A DNA stretch of 64,000 bases, from NCBI GenBank assembly GCA_024640625.1, contig JAHEER010000015.1, forward strand, positions 1 through 64,000, in the 5' to 3' direction. A model generated the notes under the pieces. It saw only the letters and a program-made list of their open reading frames with translations, was not told the origin of the DNA and ran no database searches. The stretch's first letter is position 1. Each line of letters begins with the position of its first letter. The position numbers were made by a program, and so were the translations under genes. This DNA is from Desulfobulbaceae bacterium (GTDB lineage Bacteria; Desulfobacterota; Desulfobulbia; Desulfobulbales; Desulfocapsaceae). Of the stretch, positions 19,428 through 27,304 are shown piece by piece.

Positions 19428-19913
19428 ATGGTCTCGCGAAGCGATATCAAAGACATCGTCATATTTAAGTATTTGCATGATGAGATGATTGCTAAATTAC
19501 TGCCGGAGATGGAACTTCTCCGCTTCGCCGAGGGGGAGATGATCTTCCGCAGCGGTGAGACCGCCGACATGTTCTACTCGCTGAAACGGGGCAAGATACT
19601 GTTAGAGCAGCGGGTTCTGGAAAAGGTCACGATTTCGGTGGGATCGGTCAAGCCGGGGTACTCTTTTGGCTGGTCGGCGCTCTTGGGTGATCAGAAATTC
19701 ACCGTCGACACAGTCTGTGGCGAACCCTGCGAGGTCTTGAGCATCCGGGCGGCAACCCTGTTTGAGATGATCGAAGAGGATTATGAGATGGGCTACCGGT
19801 TGATGCACCGTCTCCTGCATATGGTGAGAAGACGGCTTGACGGGCGAACCGAACTGCTCCTCAAAGTAATTCTGGATCATCCTGACATGCAGACTCTGGC
19901 GAATAGTGACTAA
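19428..19913 (+). CDS. Stand-alone cyclic-nucleotide-binding domain protein
   Basis: This 161-aa protein is a single cNMP-binding beta-roll of the CRP family, with FAEGEMIFRSGETADMFYSLKRG as the first glycine-rich turn and PGYSFGWSALLG as the phosphate-cassette region. The canonical Arg of the cAMP-binding cassette is not obvious, so the ligand is uncertain. There is no HTH domain, so it is not a DNA-binding CRP. A GGGGAG ribosome site precedes the ATG. It starts 53 bases after the mrp operon on the same strand and may be co-transcribed. Confidence 0.85.
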   Translation: MVSRSDIKDIVIFKYLHDEMIAKLLPEMELLRFAEGEMIFRSGETADMFYSLKRGKILLEQRVLEKVTISVGSVKPGYSFGWSALLGDQKFTVDTVCGEPCEVLSIRAATLFEMIEEDYEMGYRLMHRLLHMVRRRLDGRTELLLKVILDHPDMQTLANSD

Positions 19914-20026
19914 GAGTGAGGGAGGGGGAAGGGGGGCTTTTAATTTTCTCAGCTTTTGCTATCTTGGCAGAATTATTATAGAGTGAGTGCCGCTCTTGCG
20001 ACCCACAACCTGCAGAGGGAATTATT

Positions 20027-20374
20027 ATGGATAAAATCGCCCTGGTAACCTACAACCCCGAACTCATGTGCTTCGGCCACGTATTGATCTATGCCCTGGA
20101 TTTCGATGAAAAAGGCTACGAGGTCAAGATCGTCATCGAAGGAGGGGCAGTGCAACTGGTGAAAACTCTCAAGGACCCTGAAGTGCCGTTTTATGCCCTC
20201 TATCAAAAGGTCAAGGAAAAGGGGTTGATCGATGTCGTCTGCCAGGCCTGCGCGGCCAAACTCGGCAGCATTGACGACGCCAGGGAGCAGGGCCTGCCGG
20301 TGGGCGGTGATCTGCTGGGTCACCCGTCGATGGAAGCGTATCTCCATAAAGGCTATCGGATTATTACCTTTTGA
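20027..20374 (+). CDS. DsrE-like cytoplasmic protein
   Basis: This 115-aa protein has an alternating strand-helix pattern of the DsrE/YchN-like fold: an N-terminal strand KIALVTYNPE, a helix FGHVLIYALDFDEKG, a strand EVKIVIEGGAV, and a cysteine pair in DVVCQACAAKLG where many DsrE proteins carry their active Cys. Such proteins handle sulfur or act as small oligomers. The exact role is unknown. A GAGGG ribosome site lies ahead of the ATG. It precedes the sugar-kinase gene by 27 bases. Confidence 0.8.
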   Translation: MDKIALVTYNPELMCFGHVLIYALDFDEKGYEVKIVIEGGAVQLVKTLKDPEVPFYALYQKVKEKGLIDVVCQACAAKLGSIDDAREQGLPVGGDLLGHPSMEAYLHKGYRIITF

Positions 20375-20401
20375 GCCTCTTCCTCCTCTATTTTGCTTAC
20401 A

Positions 20402-21601
20402 ATGGAATTCCCAGAACTTGAACAACAGAAGAGGACTCTGGTAGACACCTTCTCCGACGAGCAGGAAATCGGTCCCGAGAATATATCGGTAATCGCCTCT
20501 CCCTATCGGATCTGCCCGCTGGGAGCCCATATTGATCATCAGGGAGGACCGGTGCTGGGGATGACGATCAATGCCTGTACTCTGATGGCCTTTTACCGTA
20601 CGGACGATAATCAGGTGCGGCTGAAGAGCAGAAACTATCCCGGAAAGGTTACTTTCAGCCTGGCCGAGATCCCCGACTCGCCCGGCAGTTTCTGGGGGGT
20701 CTATCCCCGGGCGGCGGCACTGGCACTGAAGGAGAACCACCAGCTCGACTTCGGCATCTGTGGCCTGCTTGACGGTATGCTGCCCGGCTGCGGTCTCAGC
20801 TCCTCTGCTTCAGTGCTGCTTGCCTATATCCACGCCCTGGCCCGGGCCAACGACTTGACCCTTGCAGCCTGGGATTACGTCAATCTGACCAGGCGGGCGG
20901 AAAATAAATATATAGGGTTGAACAACGGTATTCTTGATCAGACTTCGATTGTGTTTGGGCAGAAGAATCACCTGCTGCACATCGACACTCTGGACAAAAC
21001 GGTCGCCAAACTGCAGGACCGCCGGGACGAGAACGATTATCGAATCATTGTTGCCTATTCCGGCTACTCGAGGGAATTGACCACCTCGGGCTACAACTCA
21101 CGGGTCGATGAGTGTCGGCTGGCCGCGGCCGAGCTCTCGAGGCTCGCGGGACGGCCCGGAGCCCAGGTGCTTTCAGGCGTCGAGCCCTCCTCTTTCGAGC
21201 GCTTCGGAGAGCAGTTGCAGACCCATGTGAGGAAGCGGGCCGCCCATTTTTTCAGCGAGTCGCGGCGTGTTATGGACGGCTTGACGGCTTGGAACAACGG
21301 CGATATAGAGACCTTTGGCACACTCATGAACAAGTCGTGCACAAGTTCCATTGAGCAGTATGAATGCGGTGTCCCCGCGGTCTGCGACCTGCAGCAGATA
21401 GTCAGCGGCGCCGACGGCGTCTTCGGTTCCCGTTTCATGGGTGGCGGTTTCGGCGGCTGCGTGGTTGGTCTGGTACGTTCCTCGCGAGCGACGCTGGCCG
21501 CCGAAGAAATCGAGGCTGCCTATAAACAGCTGCATCCTGAGGTTGCCGAACAGGCCTTTGTTCGGCTGAGCCGCTCTGACGATGGGGTGCGTTTTCTATG
21601 A
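20402..21601 (+). CDS. GHMP-family sugar kinase, galacturonokinase-like
   Basis: This 399-aa kinase is of the GalK branch of the GHMP family. The ATP loop PGCGLSSSASVLLAY and the C-terminal FMGGGFGGCVVGLV are clear. The N-terminal sugar-binding motif reads SPYRICPLGAHIDHQGG in place of the usual galactokinase GEHTDYNGG; the same wording is what I recall for plant galacturonokinase, so galacturonate 1-phosphorylation is a reasonable guess (established similarity from memory, substrate inferred). ATG at 20402 is chosen; a TTG nine bases earlier is in frame, and neither has a strong ribosome site. The stop overlaps the nucleotidyltransferase start (ATGA), so the two products probably act in sequence. 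Confidence 0.82.
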   Translation: MEFPELEQQKRTLVDTFSDEQEIGPENISVIASPYRICPLGAHIDHQGGPVLGMTINACTLMAFYRTDDNQVRLKSRNYPGKVTFSLAEIPDSPGSFWGVYPRAAALALKENHQLDFGICGLLDGMLPGCGLSSSASVLLAYIHALARANDLTLAAWDYVNLTRRAENKYIGLNNGILDQTSIVFGQKNHLLHIDTLDKTVAKLQDRRDENDYRIIVAYSGYSRELTTSGYNSRVDECRLAAAELSRLAGRPGAQVLSGVEPSSFERFGEQLQTHVRKRAAHFFSESRRVMDGLTAWNNGDIETFGTLMNKSCTSSIEQYECGVPAVCDLQQIVSGADGVFGSRFMGGGFGGCVVGLVRSSRATLAAEEIEAAYKQLHPEVAEQAFVRLSRSDDGVRFL

Positions 21602-22380
21602 ACGCGGTGATTCTCTGTGCCGGATTCGCCACCCGCATGTACCCGCTGACCAAAGATTTCCCCAAACCGCTGCTGCCGGTGGCCGGCCGCCCTGTGCTTG
21701 ATTATCTGCTGGAGCAGGTGGCCGGATGTGGCGGGATCAGCGCTGTCCACCTGGTGAGCAACGCCAGGTTCGCTGGTCATTTCGAGCGCTGGCGGACCGA
21801 GCATCTTGAGCGGGGTTCCTTCGGATCGCTGACCATCGAGATTTACGACGACGGTGCGACGCACAATGAGGAGCGTCTCGGGGCTGCCGGAGATCTGGCT
21901 CTGGCCCTGAAATTTATCGGTTCACCTGATAAAATTATGGTTTCCGGGGGTGACAATATCTACCAGTTTGCCCTGGCTCCGCTGTGGAGAAGATTCCTGC
22001 AGGGGAGTGAGCACCGGGTCGTGGCCCTGGTTGAAGACAGGTTGGAAAATCTGCAGCGCACGGGGGTGCTGGAATTCGGCGCCGAAGAACAGCTGCTGCG
22101 CCTGCATGAAAAGCCCGGGGAACCTCCCTCGCACTGGGTTTGCCCACCACTCTATTTTTTCCAGCCTTCGGTATGGGGTGAGCTCGAGCGCTTTCTTGAG
22201 AGCTCGGCCAATCATGATGCGCCGGGCTATTTCATCGATTTTCTCTGTCGCACCAGCCTGGTAAAAGGCTTTCAACTGGCGGAGCGGCGGCTCGACATCG
22301 GCTCGATCGAGACCTATCACCAGGCCGATGAAGAACTAGGGAGACAAAGGCTGGGGTGCCTGGGGGGACACAATACCTAA
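21598..22380 (+). CDS. Sugar-phosphate nucleotidyltransferase (RmlA-like)
   Basis: This 260-aa protein begins with the nucleotidyltransferase signature LCAGFATRMYPLTKDFPKPLLPVAGRP. Aspartates for Mg-nucleotide binding include the one in VSGGDNIY. It should make an NDP-sugar from a sugar 1-phosphate, and its coupling to the upstream kinase suggests a salvage route from free sugar to NDP-sugar. The last eight or so residues (LGCLGGHNT) are encoded by the left arm of the 25-bp palindrome, so the natural C-terminus seems to have been replaced or extended by that element. Confidence 0.86.
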   Translation: MNAVILCAGFATRMYPLTKDFPKPLLPVAGRPVLDYLLEQVAGCGGISAVHLVSNARFAGHFERWRTEHLERGSFGSLTIEIYDDGATHNEERLGAAGDLALALKFIGSPDKIMVSGGDNIYQFALAPLWRRFLQGSEHRVVALVEDRLENLQRTGVLEFGAEEQLLRLHEKPGEPPSHWVCPPLYFFQPSVWGELERFLESSANHDAPGYFIDFLCRTSLVKGFQLAERRLDIGSIETYHQADEELGRQRLGCLGGHNT

Positions 22381-22417
22381 GGTGTCCCTTCAGGGACACC
22401 TTAGGTATTGTGTCCCC
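22364..22417. repeat. Perfect 25-bp palindrome with 4-base loop (REP-like)
   Basis: The left arm 22364-22388 and the right arm 22393-22417 are exact reverse complements of 25 bases separated by TTCA. The sequence begins GGGGACACAATACC and ends GGTATTGTGTCCCC. It lies across the stop codon of the nucleotidyltransferase gene and just before the stop of the convergent carboxyltransferase gene. It resembles the REP-type palindromes moved by IS200-like RAYT transposases (inference; none is in the window). It would also fold into a very stable hairpin and could serve as a two-way terminator. Confidence 0.85.
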
Positions 22418-22424
22418 GTTTCCT

Positions 22425-24692
22425 TCAGTGGTAGTAGAGATTCGGGCCGCCCATGGTCAGCAGCGCCTTGTGAAGATTTCTCCTGAAGTCCCTGCGGTCC
22501 CAGATTCCCTGGACGTGCCCCCGTCTCAGCGCGTTGCGGGCCGAATGGTAGTTGGGGGGGATGTCGATGCCGGTGGTTTCCCTGATCACCCGCGGTCCGG
22601 CAAAGCCGATTCGGGCGCTGCGGATGGCAAACTGGTAGGGCGAACAGCCCAGGAATGAGGCCACCGGCCCAGCGTAGGAATTATTGTCATAGACAACGAT
22701 ATAAAGTCCGCCCGAATCGATATATTCGCGCACGGCCATGGTGCACTTGGGCATCTGAATCACTCCGAGGGTACCTTCCTGAATCCTTATGCCACCGGTG
22801 GTGTGCACATAGGCGAGCAGCGGCCGCCGTTTTCTCTGGGCCAGCTTGCAGGCGTGAACGAATTTTTCACCTTCGGTGGAACCGAAGGTGCCGTTCCTGA
22901 AGTCGGAATAGAGAACTGAAGCGACGATTTCGATGGTATCCACGGCCGCGGTAAAGGTCATGTTGGAGCTGCGCCGACCGGTCTTTTCCATGGCCGCCTC
23001 GAGCCGCTTGTTGAAGCCGGTGTAGCCCAGTGGGTTTTGGGCCGTGAGGTGGGTGTTGAAAAAGCGGATCGAACCGGGATCGAAGACATTTTCCAGATAC
23101 CACTGATATTCCAGTGGGAAATGATGTCCGCAGGTCTCACAGACACCGGCGAATTCACCATAGAGATCGGGCACCCAGAGATCCTTGCAGCCGTGTACGT
23201 CGGCATTGGGACAGGACACCGTCTTGTCCTCGTTGGCCAGCGGGCTGGTGTAGGTGTCCGTAATCTCCAGGGGATCCTGCCGCTGGCTGCCGTTTTGCCC
23301 GTTGCCGGCATAGGTGATCAGTCTGGGGGGTTCCTTCTTCCTGGTGCCGCTGAGAAAATTGAGGACCGACAGCAGCGGTTCGCTGACCCGTTTCATCATC
23401 ACCGAACCTTCGCCGGACACGTCGCTGAGCATTTTCTCGAGCTGCCGTTTCTGATTTTTCAAGATGTCGTAGCGCAGGGTATAGTAGAACTGCTCGCTCT
23501 GGGTGCGGACCTGGCGGAGCATGCTCTCCTGGGTTTCAGGTTTGCCCTGATAGCCGTGCGACGCCATGGCAAGATATTTTTCCGAACGCTGTTTGAGCAG
23601 CCGGGTGATTTCATCCTTGGAGAGGTCCCAGGAGATTTCCACATCGAGTTCCTTGTTTTCGGCCCTGGCCTTCTTCCTGCTCAGTTCCCAGGTGCGGAAA
23701 GACTGAAAACTCTTGGCCGAGAGCACCACCCGGTCGGTGGCGTTGACCATCTCCGAACGCAGCTTGGCGAAGAAGGCAAAATCATCCCTTCTGGCGCCCA
23801 GCGGTGGTTCCTTGATAATCCGGTCGATGATGCCGTGGTTGAGATTGTCCAAGGCCGTCAGCCGCAGACGGTCGGCACAGACTTCGACCAGTTCGCGGGG
23901 TACTTTGTTGCCTTCTCCGATCCTGCCCTCGATGGCGGCGGCGCCTTCGGGAGAAATGACCGAATAGTAGCCGTGGCTGGCCATCAACCGATAGTCGGAG
24001 AGCCCGATGGCCTCGGCTCCGCCCGATCCGCCTTCGGAAATGAAGGAGACGGTTGGCACCCGCAGTTTGGTCATGGTGTAGATGTTTCTGGCAATCTGCT
24101 GGGCGGCACCGGGATATTCCTCGACCGGATATGAGCCGGGGGTAAACACATAAAAGTGAATGGGAATGCGTTCGGTTTCGGCGACTTCCATGTAGCGCTG
24201 GGCTTTTTCGTTGCCTTCGGGCCGGCACGAGCCGCCGTTGCGGAATTCCTCGCCGTGACCACATTCCTGGCCGATGACCATGACACTCACCGTGTGGGTC
24301 TTCTTCTTGCCCCTCCTGGTCAGGGTCGCCTTGGCGCAGATCATTGCCGGGTCGATATTGGCGTCTTCCTCGCCGCCGAGCTCGGTGTAGTCGTCGTAGA
24401 CGTTTTCGAGGATATCCTTGAGGCTGAAGCGCTGCACGGAGCGGACGATGCGTACCCGTTCCATCGGGGTAAGCTGCTCCTCGGCGCGTTCTTCCAGAAA
24501 ACAGATGGATTCGTTCAGCTTGCGGATTTCAGCGGCAATCTCTTCCTCGCTGAAATCGTAGATTGTCTTTTTGAGCTGTTCACAGGTATTCTTGAAGCCT
24601 TCAAGGTTGCCCCAGTTGGAGTAATCTTTGATCTGGATCAGGTAGTTGATCCGCTCTTCAATGTTCTGAAGCTGTTTGAGCTGTTCATTCAT
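22425..24692 (-). CDS. Fused carboxyltransferase (AccA-like then AccD-like)
   Basis: This 755-aa protein combines both acetyl-CoA carboxylase carboxyltransferase halves. An N-terminal helical region and AccA-like crotonase fold come first (SEGGSGGAEAIGLSDYRLM, then SVISPEGAAAIEG). The AccD-like half follows, with a zinc-ribbon pattern C-x7-C-x15-C-x2-C at about residues 493-516 and the segment LLAYVHTTGGIRIQEGTLG. The AccA-before-AccD order is the reverse of the usual fused or adjacent order, and the first zinc spacing is wider than the usual C-x2-C. It follows the biotin carboxylase gene by 17 bases. The acyl-CoA substrate is not determined by sequence. Confidence 0.86.
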   Translation of the reverse strand: MNEQLKQLQNIEERINYLIQIKDYSNWGNLEGFKNTCEQLKKTIYDFSEEEIAAEIRKLNESICFLEERAEEQLTPMERVRIVRSVQRFSLKDILENVYDDYTELGGEEDANIDPAMICAKATLTRRGKKKTHTVSVMVIGQECGHGEEFRNGGSCRPEGNEKAQRYMEVAETERIPIHFYVFTPGSYPVEEYPGAAQQIARNIYTMTKLRVPTVSFISEGGSGGAEAIGLSDYRLMASHGYYSVISPEGAAAIEGRIGEGNKVPRELVEVCADRLRLTALDNLNHGIIDRIIKEPPLGARRDDFAFFAKLRSEMVNATDRVVLSAKSFQSFRTWELSRKKARAENKELDVEISWDLSKDEITRLLKQRSEKYLAMASHGYQGKPETQESMLRQVRTQSEQFYYTLRYDILKNQKRQLEKMLSDVSGEGSVMMKRVSEPLLSVLNFLSGTRKKEPPRLITYAGNGQNGSQRQDPLEITDTYTSPLANEDKTVSCPNADVHGCKDLWVPDLYGEFAGVCETCGHHFPLEYQWYLENVFDPGSIRFFNTHLTAQNPLGYTGFNKRLEAAMEKTGRRSSNMTFTAAVDTIEIVASVLYSDFRNGTFGSTEGEKFVHACKLAQRKRRPLLAYVHTTGGIRIQEGTLGVIQMPKCTMAVREYIDSGGLYIVVYDNNSYAGPVASFLGCSPYQFAIRSARIGFAGPRVIRETTGIDIPPNYHSARNALRRGHVQGIWDRRDFRRNLHKALLTMGGPNLYYH

Positions 24693-24709
24693 AAATCAAC
24701 ACTATAAGA

Positions 24710-26113
24710 TCAGAACGTCAGAAGACGATCGAGATTGTCTTTGAGGTAGGCGAGGTTGGTAATGATAGGTCCGCCGCTGGAATCAGTACCGCGGATTCTC
24801 GATTCATCGATAAATTGCGCCGCCCGCTGCTTGGCCTCGTCCATGGTGTCGGCCCAGACCAGGGCCAGGGCCAGGTTGGGATCGAAATCGCTGGGAATCG
24901 TGTAGTCACGGTTGGAGGGCACATGGGAGTATACTGCCGACCAGTCATGAGAGGGGAAGCTGAACTCGGTAATGGTACCGATCCAGGGTGCAAATCCCCG
25001 TTTGGTATCCTCGGCGACGATGCGCAGCTCGATGGCCGCACCCCGGAAGGTGATGTCTGACTGCTTGTAGCCGACCCGCTCGCCCAGAGCCAGCCGGATC
25101 TGTTCGCGAATCAGGTTAGGCTGCTGATCGTTCAGATAGCTGATCCGGGCGGAGATGTCGTTTTCGACCTGAATCCTGGTATTCACCTCGAGCAGATAGG
25201 GCTGTCCGCTGCGGTCGACGATCCATTCCCAGGTCCCGACATTATCGTAATTGACGTACGCGGCAAGTTTCAGCGAGTAATCCACTATCTGGCTCAGCAC
25301 CTTCTGTTCATCGAAGCCGTAGGAAAAGCAGGAGCTGTGAAAGCCCGGCGCGGCTTCAACCCGCTTCTGTCTGCCGGTTGACTGAATGGTACAGTTACGG
25401 GAACTGAAGTGGATCCGTTCACTGTAACGGGAACAGACCAGCTGCACCTCAAGGTGATTGTAGTCCCGCAGACACTGCTCGATGAGCACGCCGCCGTCGC
25501 CGAACTGACGCTTGGCATAATTCTGCAGTTGCCGGTAGATACGTCTGAACTGCTCTATCTCGGTCACTTCCTCGATACCCATGCCGCCGCCGCCAGCCGC
25601 CGCCTTGACCAGTATGGAGGGGTTGTCGATGCCCAGGATGCGTTGGTTTTCAAGCAGGGAATAGGCAATCTCCTCGGCTTCCATCTCGTTGTAGATAGGT
25701 GAGTCAGTGCCCGGGATGGTGGGGATGTTCAGTTTGTTGGCGACCCGCTTGGTGTTGATCTTGTCGCCCAGGTCACGTATTACTTTCCAGTTCGGGCCGA
25801 TGAAGGTCAGGGGGCGGTTGCGGGTGGCCGCCCGACGGGCAAACCGGTAATCCTCGGAAAAAAAGCCGTAGCCCGGATGGATCGCCGTACAGCCGCTGTG
25901 ATCGGCCACCGCGAAGATATCGTTGGGATCGGTATAGCTGGTGATTTTCCAGGCGTTCTGGTCAGGCCCCTCGGATCGATTCAGCCTGACGTGCTCGGAA
26001 TCGCTGTCGGCCTCTGTATAGACGACAACCCAGTCAAGACCCAGGTCCCGGCAACTATTCATGATGCGGATGGCTATTTCGCCGCGATTGGCGATGAGCA
26101 CCTTTCCTTCCAC
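24710..26113 (-). CDS. Biotin carboxylase subunit
   Basis: This 467-aa ATP-grasp protein of the biotin carboxylase family opens with VLIANRGEIAIRIM, then the ATP loop region with ILVKAAAGGGGMGIEEV, the catalytic-site stretch WEWIVDRSGQPYLLEVNTRIQVE, and the C-terminal biotin-carboxylase domain. It would carboxylate the biotin of a carrier protein for the carboxyltransferase encoded downstream. No biotin carboxyl carrier lysine motif is present in it or nearby. The start is GTG at 26113 after AGAGGA. It diverges from the more typical AccC (for example HxGYGFFSED is present but neighbouring blocks differ), so it may serve a dedicated carboxylase. Confidence 0.88.
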   Translation of the reverse strand: MEGKVLIANRGEIAIRIMNSCRDLGLDWVVVYTEADSDSEHVRLNRSEGPDQNAWKITSYTDPNDIFAVADHSGCTAIHPGYGFFSEDYRFARRAATRNRPLTFIGPNWKVIRDLGDKINTKRVANKLNIPTIPGTDSPIYNEMEAEEIAYSLLENQRILGIDNPSILVKAAAGGGGMGIEEVTEIEQFRRIYRQLQNYAKRQFGDGGVLIEQCLRDYNHLEVQLVCSRYSERIHFSSRNCTIQSTGRQKRVEAAPGFHSSCFSYGFDEQKVLSQIVDYSLKLAAYVNYDNVGTWEWIVDRSGQPYLLEVNTRIQVENDISARISYLNDQQPNLIREQIRLALGERVGYKQSDITFRGAAIELRIVAEDTKRGFAPWIGTITEFSFPSHDWSAVYSHVPSNRDYTIPSDFDPNLALALVWADTMDEAKQRAAQFIDESRIRGTDSSGGPIITNLAYLKDNLDRLLTF

Positions 26114-26389
26114 ACTAATCCTCTTGGTGATTGAACGTAGGTGTAACTGTGATGACAGTTGATATTAGCCGATATGCTGCTTTGTAAATACGGTGGTCAA
26201 TCTTTCTAATATAGTAGGCTTGATTAATAAATCAAAGTGAAATAAACCTGACAGCATGCCGAATCTGCAAAAGGGGGGCCAGGAATTAATTCTCCCGCCA
26301 CTGCCGTATATCGCTTTGTCCTTGACTTTCAACCAAAAGATTCCTAGAGATTTGACAGATCACTGTGTGATCGACAACCGCAATTTCCC
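26114..26389. other. Divergent intergenic region between the carboxylase operon and corC
   Basis: This 276-base region has no gene. It should hold the start signals for both directions. On the plus strand, TTGACT at about 26322-26327 and TAGAGA 17 bases later form a possible promoter for corC. A palindromic site lies at 26358-26372. Confidence 0.4.
26358..26372. promoter_or_regulatory. 15-bp palindrome GATCAC-TGT-GTGATC ahead of corC
   Basis: The arms GATCAC and GTGATC are exact reverse complements around a three-base centre, 18 bases before the corC ATG. It could be a repressor operator. No matching known consensus is assigned. Confidence 0.3.
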
Positions 26390-27304
26390 ATGACCCGGGC
26401 CCTGTACCTTATTCGACAAATGCCCAACGACAAAAGTGAACTCCCGGCGTCTCCGGATGCTGACAAGGGATCTCTGTTAAAACGACTGCGTGGGCTCATT
26501 CCTTTTGGGCGTCCGCCGGATACCACTGAAGCGCTGGAGCACGAGATCCAGGAACTGCTCGAGGAAGGCGAGGAGCAGGGCCTGATCAGCAGCATGGAGG
26601 AGCAGATGATCTCCTCCATCTTCGATTTTCGCGATACTCTGGCGGTCGAGATCATGACCCCTGCCGCCGAAATCGTCAGTTTCGACGTCAGCGCCCCGGT
26701 CGGTGAGATCATCGAGGCGGTAATCGAGGAAGGCTACACCAGGATACCTATCTATCGGGACAACACCGACCGCATAATCGGCATCCTGCATGCCAAGGAT
26801 CTGCTTAGGCTCTGTGCCGGCGAGAACCAGTGCGAGGGCGACATCGAGGCTTATCTCAATCAGCCCTATCTGGTATCGGAAGACAAGCCCATCGTCGACC
26901 TGCTCAGGGAGTTTCAGAAAAACAAGATTCATATGTCGGTGGTCATGGACGAGTTTGGCGCGGTGCGCGGGCTGGTCACCCTGGAAGACATTCTCGAGGA
27001 GATCGTGGGTGAAATCGACGACGAGTATGACGTGGACGACGATGATTTCGAGAAAATCGATGATTCGACCATGCTGGTCAAGGCCCGGGTCGATATCGAG
27101 GATGTCGAACAGCGTCTGGATATTGACTTACCGGAGGGCCCCTATGAATCGATCGGCGGCCTGATCATTCATCTGCTGGGCCGCATCGGAGTCGAGGGGG
27201 ATACCGTACAGGTGGGGGATATCCGTCTGATTGTGCACACCGCTGGCCGCAGAAGAATCAAGAAAGTCAAGATAATCAGGCTTGACGAGCACGCCGGCGA
27301 CTGA
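26390..27304 (+). CDS. corC: CorC/HlyC-type CBS-domain protein
   Basis: This 304-aa cytoplasmic CorC/HlyC-type protein has an acidic N-terminus, two CBS domains (VEIMTPAAEIVSFDVS and MDEFGAVRGLVTLEDILEEIVGEI), and the C-terminal CorC_HlyC domain ending KVKIIRL. The family is linked to magnesium and cobalt efflux and membrane integrity, but its exact activity is debated. It overlaps the lnt start by one base, the same order found in many proteobacteria, so the two form an operon. No clear ribosome site precedes ATG 26390; an ATG at 26420 is an alternative. Confidence 0.92.
   Translation: MTRALYLIRQMPNDKSELPASPDADKGSLLKRLRGLIPFGRPPDTTEALEHEIQELLEEGEEQGLISSMEEQMISSIFDFRDTLAVEIMTPAAEIVSFDVSAPVGEIIEAVIEEGYTRIPIYRDNTDRIIGILHAKDLLRLCAGENQCEGDIEAYLNQPYLVSEDKPIVDLLREFQKNKIHMSVVMDEFGAVRGLVTLEDILEEIVGEIDDEYDVDDDDFEKIDDSTMLVKARVDIEDVEQRLDIDLPEGPYESIGGLIIHLLGRIGVEGDTVQVGDIRLIVHTAGRRRIKKVKIIRLDEHAGD

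Noticed and set aside
19914-20026. Possible terminator in the G-rich stretch after the cNMP-binding gene
   Set aside because: The GGGGG runs have no complementary C-run and there is no stem, so an intrinsic terminator is not supported.
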